Source: JAAYAE01 sp963678395
GTDB lineage: Bacteria; Bacillota; Negativicutes; Acidaminococcales; Acidaminococcaceae
NCBI GenBank assembly: GCA_963678395.1
Contig: OY782827.1
Location: forward strand, 124,001-188,000
Reading direction: 5' to 3'
Length of the DNA stretch: 64,000 bases
Below the pieces are notes generated by a model. It was not told where the DNA came from. It ran no database searches and worked only from the letters and a program-made list of their open reading frames with translations. The translations under genes and the position numbers were made by a program. Of this stretch, positions 42,365 to 49,817 are shown piece by piece (position 1 is the stretch's first letter; each line of letters starts with the position of its first letter).

Positions 42365-44092
42365 TTAGTGTTTTTCCGGTTTAACATATAAAGTTTTTTG
42401 CTCAGTATAAATAACAAATCCAGGTTTGGCACCATTAGGTTTTTTTACAAAGCGTTTCTGGGTATAGTCTACGGGAACTAGGTCGGAATTTTTACCCTTG
42501 CTATAAAATGCAGCTAAGCTAGCGGCATGAAGGATATCTTCTTGTGCAGGTTCTGGTAAAGCAGTTTTTAATATAACATGTGAACCTGGAATATTTTTAG
42601 TATGAAACCACAAATCAGAGCTTTTGCCGATTTTAAAAGTTACAAAGTCATTTTGCCTATTGTTCTTACCAATACATGCCAGCGTTTCTTCTGAAAACTT
42701 AATACTGGCAGGAGTTGATTTTGCCAATGTAGGTGACTTCTTTTTTTTGCTGGTATCGGGTAAAAGTCCGGCACTAACTATTTCTTGTTTTATTTCCGCA
42801 ATTTCATTTTTTGTAGAAGCTGTTTCAATAGACGCATCAATGGATTCAAGGTAGGCTAAAAGCGCTTGAGTTTCTTCTTGTTGTTGCCTTATTTCGTTTA
42901 CAGCACGTTTAAATTTATTATATTTTTTATAATAGCTTTGTGCATTTTCTGTAGGACTCAAAATTGGTGATAAGGATATTACCAAAGGTTCGCCATCGTA
43001 AATGCTGTTTAATGTGCAACTACTACTGCCTTTTTGTAAATTATAGATATTTGCCATAATTGTATCGGCAATGATTTTTTGTTCGTTTGCTTTTTGTGCC
43101 GTTGTTAAGTCTTTTGCTAGAAGCTTTATTTTTTTTGCAACCTTAGCCAATGCACTGCTAACGGTTTTGCTCAAAAGTTCTTTGTCAGGAATTTGAATAG
43201 GTATAAGTTTTGCGCTAAAATTCAATGCACTTAAAAGACTAGGAAATACTTGTAAAATTTCATCAGAGTCTATTAAGGGTTTGTAGGGTACAACTATCTT
43301 CATACTATTTTTTTTACTGATGATGCCATAAACTTTATAATTTTCATCTAAAAAACAATTACTGATTTCTTTTTGCAAAGCACTTAGGCTTTTTTCGCAG
43401 GCCATGTATTCTAATAACGTAAAACCTGTGGCATTTGCATCTAGACAACTGCGCTTTAAAACTTCCAAGGCCGTATTTTTCCCTATTCCCAGTGTTAACC
43501 CAATAAGATTTTTAAGTACAGGCTCGTCAGGCATATGCTGGCAAGCATCAATAATACTGCGAGCAGAAGCTGTAAGGAAGTTTAACCCCTCTTGTTTTGG
43601 TGGAAATTCATAGGAGAGATTTGGCAGTATTTGTCGAAAGCTGCTTTGGTTTTTTCCAATATGTCTTAGGGAGTCTATAATGTCTTGTTTTTCATCTGTA
43701 AAAATAATATTACTGTTTTTACCTGTTAATTCAAAAATCAAATGCTTAGTAATAATTTGCCTGGCAGAGCCAATAATGTCAATATCCATAATAAGCACGC
43801 GATCCAAATCTTGCTGACGAAAGGAGGCAATGCGACCCTCTTCTAAGTGTTTGCGTAAAAGCATGCAAAATGCCGGCGGTGTATTAGGGCGTTCAGGCAC
43901 CGTATCTGCGATGTAGAGTAAAGGGGTGGCACCGCTAAAGTCAGCTAAAAGATTTAGCGTAGTATTATTTTTATTGACCAGTAATAACAACGAGTTTTTT
44001 GTCGGCATAAATATTTTGTATATTTTACCGTTTTCAAGTTGCTTTTTTAGTTCATTAGTTAGTAAGTTTAGGGTAATTCCTTCTAAATTCAT
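42365..44092 (-). CDS. rqcH: RqcH/Rqc2-type ribosome quality-control protein (NFACT)
   Basis: Binds stalled 50S subunits and adds alanine tails to aborted peptides. 575 residues: NFACT-N (MNLEGITLNLLTNELKKQL, with LDRVLIMDI carrying the Asp-Arg pair), long coiled-coil middle (about 380-440), and NFACT-R with DLWFHTKNIPGSHVIL and VPVDYTQKRFVKKPNGAKPGFV. Also annotated as fibronectin-binding protein in older work. Start follows GAGG. Confidence 0.93.
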   Translation of the reverse strand: MNLEGITLNLLTNELKKQLENGKIYKIFMPTKNSLLLLVNKNNTTLNLLADFSGATPLLYIADTVPERPNTPPAFCMLLRKHLEEGRIASFRQQDLDRVLIMDIDIIGSARQIITKHLIFELTGKNSNIIFTDEKQDIIDSLRHIGKNQSSFRQILPNLSYEFPPKQEGLNFLTASARSIIDACQHMPDEPVLKNLIGLTLGIGKNTALEVLKRSCLDANATGFTLLEYMACEKSLSALQKEISNCFLDENYKVYGIISKKNSMKIVVPYKPLIDSDEILQVFPSLLSALNFSAKLIPIQIPDKELLSKTVSSALAKVAKKIKLLAKDLTTAQKANEQKIIADTIMANIYNLQKGSSSCTLNSIYDGEPLVISLSPILSPTENAQSYYKKYNKFKRAVNEIRQQQEETQALLAYLESIDASIETASTKNEIAEIKQEIVSAGLLPDTSKKKKSPTLAKSTPASIKFSEETLACIGKNNRQNDFVTFKIGKSSDLWFHTKNIPGSHVILKTALPEPAQEDILHAASLAAFYSKGKNSDLVPVDYTQKRFVKKPNGAKPGFVIYTEQKTLYVKPEKH

Positions 44093-44131
44093 CTAATTTC
44101 CTCGTAATTTCGCAAAATTGCTTAGATTTAT

Positions 44132-44160
44132 TTGCACCGCACTGCCGAATATTATATAAT
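44132..44160 (+). promoter_or_regulatory. Promoter upstream of the exported protein gene
   Basis: TTGCAC (44132-44137) and TATAAT (44155-44160) with a 17-base spacer. Confidence 0.8.
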
Positions 44161-44167
44161 ATAGGAA

Positions 44168-44250
44168 CGAACGATGTAATCTCTCCTCAGTATAGTCTGT
44201 TTCGGAGATTTGGTCAAATAGTGCAGTGAAAAACTGCAGGCTTTTTTTAA
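44168..44250 (+). promoter_or_regulatory. Structured leader with terminator-like hairpin (possible attenuator)
   Basis: Hairpin AATCTC/GAGATT (about 44176-44211), then TGCAGT-GAAAA-ACTGCA (44222-44238) followed by seven T (44242-44248), all between the promoter and the ATG at 44274. Readthrough must occur for expression, so some control is implied. No known riboswitch motif is recognised. Confidence 0.45.
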
Positions 44251-44273
44251 AGCTTGCGTGGTGGAGGTGCACC

Positions 44274-45002
44274 ATGAGTAAAATAGTTTTACTTTTGGCA
44301 GTTCTTTTTTATTTTACGGGTATAGTGCAGGCCATGACTCCTGTTAATGTAGAAACTGTGCAGGCAGCGCAGACATATGGAGTTGCAAGAAAAAACCTAT
44401 CAGCCGGAGTTCTATTAAGTAAGTGGACGATTGCCGATAGTAAGAAAACCAATAGATTTGGTATTGATGAAAGAGTTATAGTGTACACTCCCTATGCTGT
44501 GGCGGCAGTAGATGCACAAGATAGGGCAAAAAACGGGCAAAAAGTAGAAGTTAAAGATGGGCTTGCCCTTGCACAAGCATATGACGGCATACTAGCTCTA
44601 GGAGCGATAATAAACTCATCCTTTAAGGTAGAACCTAAGAGTTTGACCGTGCATATTCTTCAGGGAAAGAGAAGCTTGTCGCCATACAATATTACATTAG
44701 ATACAGCTTCAGTTCATGATTTAAAAATAAGCCGCGATAAGCTGCTATTTGCCGGTAAGTTTCAAAATTCGCTTCAAAAACAAGAGGCCAAGGCAAACGA
44801 TAAAAAACAACCAAATAATTTGCCAGCAAAGGATACGGCAGGTACAGCAGCTGATGAGGTTGTTGTACAAGTTTGGAACATGCAATACTTTATTTATTTT
44901 GATTTGACGCAAATTGATCTCACAAAGCCCATGCTATTTACTATTTCGGACCAAGCAAGTGGAGATAGAGAGTTTAAGATTAATCTAATGGACATGAATT
45001 AG
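44274..45002 (+). CDS. Exported protein of unknown function
   Basis: 242 residues from ATG 44274 (GGAGGTGCACC upstream). Residues 1-20, MSKIVLLLAVLFYFTGIVQA, look like a signal peptide cut after QA. The mature part has no cysteine cluster or known motif; a low-complexity Lys/Asn/Ala linker (QEAKANDKKQPNNLPAK) lies near residues 176-192. Likely periplasmic or surface. It precedes the yicC operon by 28 bases. Family not recognised. Confidence 0.7.
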   Translation: MSKIVLLLAVLFYFTGIVQAMTPVNVETVQAAQTYGVARKNLSAGVLLSKWTIADSKKTNRFGIDERVIVYTPYAVAAVDAQDRAKNGQKVEVKDGLALAQAYDGILALGAIINSSFKVEPKSLTVHILQGKRSLSPYNITLDTASVHDLKISRDKLLFAGKFQNSLQKQEAKANDKKQPNNLPAKDTAGTAADEVVVQVWNMQYFIYFDLTQIDLTKPMLFTISDQASGDREFKINLMDMN

Positions 45003-45030
45003 GTGTTATTAAGGGACTGGGGGCTTTATT

Positions 45031-45933
45031 TTGTTAAAAAGCATGACAGGTTTTGGACGAGGAGAATACAAAGATGAACAATTTTCTTTTGTTATAGAAA
45101 TGAAAACTGTTAATCATCGTTATAATGAAGTAGCGATAAGATTGCCACGGTTTTTAAATGCATTGGAAGACAGGATTCGCAAGGTTATTTTAAAGAAAAT
45201 CAGCCGTGGGCGTGTTGATGTCTTTATTACAGCTGACTATATAAATGGCGAAAATTGCATTATTAAAGTTGACAAGGCGCTGGCAAAAGCATACCATAAT
45301 GCTCTACAGGAAGTTGGTCAAGCGGCAGGGTTAGAAAATATTGAACTAAATCAACAAGAAGAAGTTTTTTATTTATCGCGTTGCCCTGATGTTATATCTG
45401 CAGAGGAAGGGTATTTTGATGTCGAGCAACTTTGGCCTAAAATGGAAACGGCTATTGATGTTGCCTTGAAAAATTTGCTTAGCATGCGAGAGGCAGAAGG
45501 CGCTAATATCTTAGAGGATTTAAAAAGTAGAGCCAAATTAATTGCCGAAAAACTTTCTATAGTAGAAAAGCGTGCACCTTTGGTAGTAAGCGAATATCAA
45601 GGAAGATTGGCAGAAAGAGTAAATGAACTTTTTAAAAATTATGCGGAACAAACTATAGAACCTGAACGTTTGCTTCAAGAAGTGGCTATTTTTGCTGATC
45701 GTGTTAATATTACTGAGGAAATAGTTAGACTTCAAAGTCATATTAAACAATATATGCTTATGATTACAAGTGATAAGCCGGTAGGGCGCAAGATGGATTT
45801 TTTAATTCAGGAGTTTAATCGTGAAGCAAATACTATTGCTTCCAAGTCCAATGATTTTACTATTACGCAAACAGTTGTAGAGATAAAGGGAGAAATTGAA
45901 AAGATTAGGGAACAAATTCAAAATATAGAGTAA
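45031..45933 (+). CDS. YicC/YloC-type endoribonuclease family protein
   Basis: 300 residues. SMTGFGRGEY at the N-terminus and the C-terminal MDFLIQEFNREANTIASKSNDFTITQTVVEIKGEIEKIREQIQNIE are the YicC signatures. E. coli YicC and Bacillus YloC act as RNA endonucleases. Start TTG 45031, 18 bases before remA. The order yicC-remA-gmk-rpoZ-coaBC is standard in Firmicutes. Confidence 0.92.
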   Translation: MLKSMTGFGRGEYKDEQFSFVIEMKTVNHRYNEVAIRLPRFLNALEDRIRKVILKKISRGRVDVFITADYINGENCIIKVDKALAKAYHNALQEVGQAAGLENIELNQQEEVFYLSRCPDVISAEEGYFDVEQLWPKMETAIDVALKNLLSMREAEGANILEDLKSRAKLIAEKLSIVEKRAPLVVSEYQGRLAERVNELFKNYAEQTIEPERLLQEVAIFADRVNITEEIVRLQSHIKQYMLMITSDKPVGRKMDFLIQEFNREANTIASKSNDFTITQTVVEIKGEIEKIREQIQNIE

Positions 45934-45950
45934 TGCTAAGGGGTGTAATA

Positions 45951-46232
45951 ATGGAAATAAAACTAATAAACATTGGTTTTGGTAACATAGTAGCAGCACA
46001 TCGTATTGTAACAATTATAGGACCTGAATCGGCACCTATTAAACGTATTATCCAAGAAGGTAAGGATAAGGGCATGGTTATAGATGCAACCTATGGTAGA
46101 AGGACTCGTGCAGTTTTAGTTATGGATAGCGGCCATGTTGTTTTGTCGGCAATTCAGCCGGAAACAATAGCTAACCGTTTAGACCAAGACGATGATATCG
46201 AGGAAGAAAGCCCCAAGGAGGACAGTAAATGA
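45951..46232 (+). CDS. remA: RemA-like regulator (DUF370)
   Basis: About 93 residues, MEIKLINIGFGNIVAAHRIVTIIGPESAPIKRIIQEGKDKG then ATYGRRTRAVLVMDSGHVVLSAIQPETI. Matches RemA, a DNA-binding regulator of biofilm genes in Bacillus. ATG 45951 follows AAGGGGTG. The stop overlaps the gmk start. RemB is at 3576. Confidence 0.93.
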   Translation: MEIKLINIGFGNIVAAHRIVTIIGPESAPIKRIIQEGKDKGMVIDATYGRRTRAVLVMDSGHVVLSAIQPETIANRLDQDDDIEEESPKEDSK

Positions 46233-46846
46233 AGCCAAAAGGCCTACTGTTAGTTTTATCTGGCCCTTCAGGTGCAGGTAAAGGTACTATTTGTCAAGGA
46301 CTCTTGGAAAAAAGACAAGATCTGGCATATTCTGTTTCTTGTACCACTAGAAAACCACGTAAAGGTGAGGTAAGTGGGGTGAATTACATTTTTACCAATC
46401 GAGAAAATTTTGAAGATATGATTAAGAATAATGGTTTTCTTGAATATGCAGATGTTTATGGTAATTATTATGGTACACCGCGCTCTTACGTGCTAGAGCA
46501 ACTAAATGCAGGTAAAGATGTCGTGCTAGAAATAGATACTCAAGGCGCTTTGCAGGTTAAAAAAATTTTTCCCGATGGTGTGTTTGTTTTTATTGTTCCG
46601 CCTTCTCTTGATGAGTTATCAAAACGCATCTATAAGCGAGGAACTGATGCAGAAGACGTTATTAAAAGGCGGTTAAGCGCAGCTACTTCAGAGTTGGCTT
46701 ACGCCTCAAAATATGACTATATCGTTATTAATGACGAGGCTGCAAAAGCTACGACAAAAGTAAGTAATATAATGGATGTAGAGCATTTACGTGTAGGACG
46801 TACATTCTATATTGTTGATGAGATTTGTAAGAGATGCAAAAAATGA
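46229..46846 (+). CDS. gmk: Guanylate kinase
   Basis: Phosphorylates GMP to GDP. Walker A SGPSGAGKGT is at residues 10-19, and CTTRKPRKGEVSGVNYIF binds GMP. Length 205 is normal. Overlaps remA by four bases and is followed by rpoZ. Confidence 0.96.
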   Translation: MKPKGLLLVLSGPSGAGKGTICQGLLEKRQDLAYSVSCTTRKPRKGEVSGVNYIFTNRENFEDMIKNNGFLEYADVYGNYYGTPRSYVLEQLNAGKDVVLEIDTQGALQVKKIFPDGVFVFIVPPSLDELSKRIYKRGTDAEDVIKRRLSAATSELAYASKYDYIVINDEAAKATTKVSNIMDVEHLRVGRTFYIVDEICKRCKK

Positions 46847-46861
46847 GGAGTGTTGAGAATT

Positions 46862-47074
46862 ATGTCAATGGTAAAGCCTTCAATTGATTATTTAGCTACA
46901 AAAGTAGATAGTAAGTATACCCTAGTGGTTTTGGCAGCAAAGCGAGCAAGAGAACTTGTGGACAAGTCCTCGGTTCTAATAGAAACAAAATCCAGGAAGC
47001 CAGTAACAGTTGCTTTGGAAGAGGTAGGCGCAGATTCTATAACCTATGAAAGAACAAAAAACGGCATAAAATAG
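46862..47074 (+). CDS. rpoZ: DNA-directed RNA polymerase omega subunit
   Basis: 70 residues: PSIDYLATKVDSKYTLVVLAAKRARELV matches omega, which assists RNA polymerase assembly. ATG 46862 is preferred; GTG 46850 and TTG 46853 are in frame but sit on the ribosome site GAGGAG. Confidence 0.92.
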   Translation: MSMVKPSIDYLATKVDSKYTLVVLAAKRARELVDKSSVLIETKSRKPVTVALEEVGADSITYERTKNGIK

Positions 47075-47086
47075 GAGGTAGTAATT

Positions 47087-48298
47087 GTGCTTAAGGGAAA
47101 GAAAATCGTTCTGGGCGTTACCGGTGGAATAGCAGTTTATAAAGCAGTAGATTTAGTAAGCAAGCTGACGAAAGCTGGAGCACAGGTGCACGTTGTAATG
47201 ACAGAGTCAGCAACGAAATTTGTTACTCCTTTAACCTTTAAAGAAATAAGCGGGCAAACAGTGGCGACTGATATGTGGTGTGCAAATCAAGAATTTAACG
47301 TGGAGCATATTGCTTTAGTTGAGTGGGCTGATATAATGCTTTTAGCTCCGGCGACTGCGAATATAATTGGCAAAATGGTAGCAGGTATTGCGGATGATTT
47401 GCTAAGTACAACAATATTAGCTTGTCAAAAACCTATTATTGTTTGTCCTGCTATGAACACAGGAATGTACAATAAAACTGTAGTGCAGGAAAACATAAAT
47501 AAATTGGCACAATGGGGAATAACTATTATGTCTCCTGCTGTAGGGCATTTAGCTTGTGGAACTACAGGTATAGGGCGCTTGCCTGAACCAGAAGATATCG
47601 TTGAATTTGTTCGACAATATCTAGCTATGCAAGAGGGAGATTTACGTGCTTTGACAGTTTTAGTAACAGCTGCCGGAACTCGTGAGCCAATTGATCCAGT
47701 TAGGTATATTGGTAATCGTTCTAGTGGCAAGATGGGTTATGCTGTTGCAAAAGCCGCATCTGAGCGTGGGGCTAAAGTTATTTTAATATCAGGGCCTTCA
47801 CTTTTAGCTCCTCCTGCGGGAGTAGAGTTTATTAGTGTGGAGTCTACTCAGGAAATGCTAGATGCGGTGCTTAGGTATTATGACGAAGTAGATGTAGTTA
47901 TCAAAGCGGCGGCAGTAGCTGATTATAAGTCCAATGTTGTTGCAACTCAAAAAATAAAAAAACATGATGGTGAGGGTATAAGTTTGCTTTTGGATAAAAA
48001 TCCGGATATTTTAAAAATATTGGGTTCCAGAAAGAAAAAACAATTCCTTGTGGGCTTTGCTGCAGAAATGCAGAACCTTCTGGCCAATGCACAAGAAAAA
48101 ATCCAAAAGAAAAATTTGGATATGATTGTAGCCAACGATGTTACTTTACAAGGCGCTGGTTTTAACTCGGATACTAATGTAGTTAAGTTCCTTTTTCCTA
48201 ATGGCCAAGTACGTAGTTTAGAAAAAATGGCTAAGTCGGCAGTAGCAGAAGCCATACTAGACGTTGTCAAAGAAAATGTAACAATATTACAAAAGTAA
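47087..48298 (+). CDS. coaBC: Bifunctional phosphopantothenoylcysteine decarboxylase/synthetase
   Basis: Two steps of coenzyme A synthesis. CoaC: GKKIVLGVTGGIAVYKAVDL, catalytic His in NVEHIAL, PAMNTGMY. CoaB: TAAGTREPIDPVRYIGNRSSGKMGYAVA and the C-terminal VGFAAEM, VANDV. Length 403 is standard. GTG 47087 follows AGGAGG. Fifth gene of the yicC run. Confidence 0.96.
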   Translation: MLKGKKIVLGVTGGIAVYKAVDLVSKLTKAGAQVHVVMTESATKFVTPLTFKEISGQTVATDMWCANQEFNVEHIALVEWADIMLLAPATANIIGKMVAGIADDLLSTTILACQKPIIVCPAMNTGMYNKTVVQENINKLAQWGITIMSPAVGHLACGTTGIGRLPEPEDIVEFVRQYLAMQEGDLRALTVLVTAAGTREPIDPVRYIGNRSSGKMGYAVAKAASERGAKVILISGPSLLAPPAGVEFISVESTQEMLDAVLRYYDEVDVVIKAAAVADYKSNVVATQKIKKHDGEGISLLLDKNPDILKILGSRKKKQFLVGFAAEMQNLLANAQEKIQKKNLDMIVANDVTLQGAGFNSDTNVVKFLFPNGQVRSLEKMAKSAVAEAILDVVKENVTILQK

Positions 48299-48300
48299 GC

Positions 48301-48329
48301 TTGTAATTTGTATTATTATCGGATATAAT
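48301..48329 (+). promoter_or_regulatory. metK promoter
   Basis: TTGTAA (48301-48306) and TATAAT (48324-48329), 17-base spacer, directly before the SAM-I riboswitch. Confidence 0.7.
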
Positions 48330-48351
48330 TATTCTTAGATAATTGAATATG

Positions 48352-48503
48352 CTCATCAAGAGTGGCGGAGGGAACGGCCCTATGAAGCTACAGCAACCAT
48401 TTGGTTTTTAATCAAAACGGTGCTAAGTCCTGCAATGTTGAATTGTGAGATGAGAGAAGTTTAATCGCTGCCTCGACGCTCTCATTTCTTGGGAGCGTTT
48501 TTT
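48352..48503 (+). ncRNA. SAM-I (S-box) riboswitch with terminator
   Basis: The aptamer closes CTCATC (48352-48357) with GATGAG (48449-48454) and contains AGAGTGGCGGAGGGAACGGCCC, ACAGCAACC, GGTGCTAAGTCCTGCA, the S-box core. The terminator pairs ACGCTCTCA (48476-48484) with TGGGAGCGT (48490-48498), then T. High S-adenosylmethionine should stop metK transcription. Confidence 0.96.
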
Positions 48504-48534
48504 GTTATTTGTTTATTGTCGAAAGGAGAATGAA

Positions 48535-49716
48535 ATGAAAAAATTATTTACTTCAGAGTCAGTTACTGAAGGACATCCGGATAAGATGGCTGATCAAATT
48601 TCCGATGCGGTTTTAGATGCTATTATTGCTAAAGATCCTTATGCACGTGTAGCTTGTGAAACGTTAGTCGCTACGGGACAAATTCATATTGTAGGAGAAA
48701 TCTCTACTGATTGTTATGTTGATATTCCTAAAATTGCTCGTGAAACTGTTTTGGCTATTGGTTACGATCGTGCTAAATACGGTTTTGATGGCGCTACTTG
48801 TGGGGTTTTGATTTCCATTGATGAGCAGTCTTCAGATATTGCTTTAGGAGTTAATCAATCTGCCGAAGCCAAAGAAGGTGAGCGTGGTGCTGCTGAGCTT
48901 ATTGGTGCCGGTGATCAAGGCATGATGTTTGGGTATGCTTCTGATGAAACACCGGAGTATATGCCAATGCCGATTTCCTTGGCACATAAATTGGCTAGGC
49001 AATTAACTAAGGTTCGCAAGGACGGTGTATTAAAATATTTACGTCCTGATGGTAAAACTCAAGTTACAGTTGAATATGAAGATGGCAAACCGTTACGTAT
49101 TGACACTATTGTAATTTCTACTCAGCACCGTGATGATATATCCATGGCAAAACTTAGAGCTGATATTATGCAATATGTTATTGTTCCCATAGTACCCAAA
49201 GAAATGCTAGATGATAAAACTAAGTATCACATTAATCCTACCGGTAGATTTGTTATCGGTGGACCACAGGGTGATTCTGGGCTAACAGGGCGTAAAATTA
49301 TAGTAGATACTTATGGTGGCATGGCAAGACATGGCGGTGGCGCTTTTTCCGGTAAGGACCCTACAAAAGTTGATCGAAGTGCTGCTTATGCTGCTCGCTA
49401 TGTGGCAAAAAACATTGTTGCGGCAGGGTTGGCACATAAATGCGAAATACAATTAGCTTATGCTATTGGGGTAGCACAGCCGGTTTCAGTTTCCGTAGAT
49501 ACTTTTGGCACAGGTAAATTACCTGATGGGGAAATCGCTGATTTGGTGCTTAAGAATTTTGTCTTAACTCCGGCTGGAATTATTAAAACCTTAGATTTGC
49601 GCAGGCCGATTTATAAACAGACAGCTGCCTATGGGCACTTTGGTAGGACAGATGTGGACTTGCCTTGGGAAAATTTGGATAAGGTTGAAGTTTTACAAAA
49701 AGCTCTCAAAAACTAA
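48535..49716 (+). CDS. metK: S-adenosylmethionine synthetase
   Basis: Makes S-adenosylmethionine from methionine and ATP. 393 residues: TEGHPDKMADQISDAVLDA, ATP loop GAGDQGMMFGYA, GPQGDSGLTGRKI and FSGKDPTKVDRSAAYAARY. ATG 48535 has GAAAGGAGAA upstream; ATG 48502 overlaps the riboswitch terminator. Controlled by the S-box leader before it. Confidence 0.98.
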   Translation: MKKLFTSESVTEGHPDKMADQISDAVLDAIIAKDPYARVACETLVATGQIHIVGEISTDCYVDIPKIARETVLAIGYDRAKYGFDGATCGVLISIDEQSSDIALGVNQSAEAKEGERGAAELIGAGDQGMMFGYASDETPEYMPMPISLAHKLARQLTKVRKDGVLKYLRPDGKTQVTVEYEDGKPLRIDTIVISTQHRDDISMAKLRADIMQYVIVPIVPKEMLDDKTKYHINPTGRFVIGGPQGDSGLTGRKIIVDTYGGMARHGGGAFSGKDPTKVDRSAAYAARYVAKNIVAAGLAHKCEIQLAYAIGVAQPVSVSVDTFGTGKLPDGEIADLVLKNFVLTPAGIIKTLDLRRPIYKQTAAYGHFGRTDVDLPWENLDKVEVLQKALKN

Positions 49717-49776
49717 GAAGGGTACTTTAGCAGGACTTTCTTTGACTATCACGAATTAAATGAAGATAACTAATAG

Positions 49777-49807
49777 GCGGGGACTATTTTAGTCCTCGTC
49801 TTATTTT
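49777..49807 (+). terminator. Hairpin between metK and priA
   Basis: GGCGGGGACT and AGTCCTCGTC pair over ATTTT, then TTATTTT. A probable metK terminator. Confidence 0.7.
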
Positions 49808-49817
49808 GGAGCGTGCT

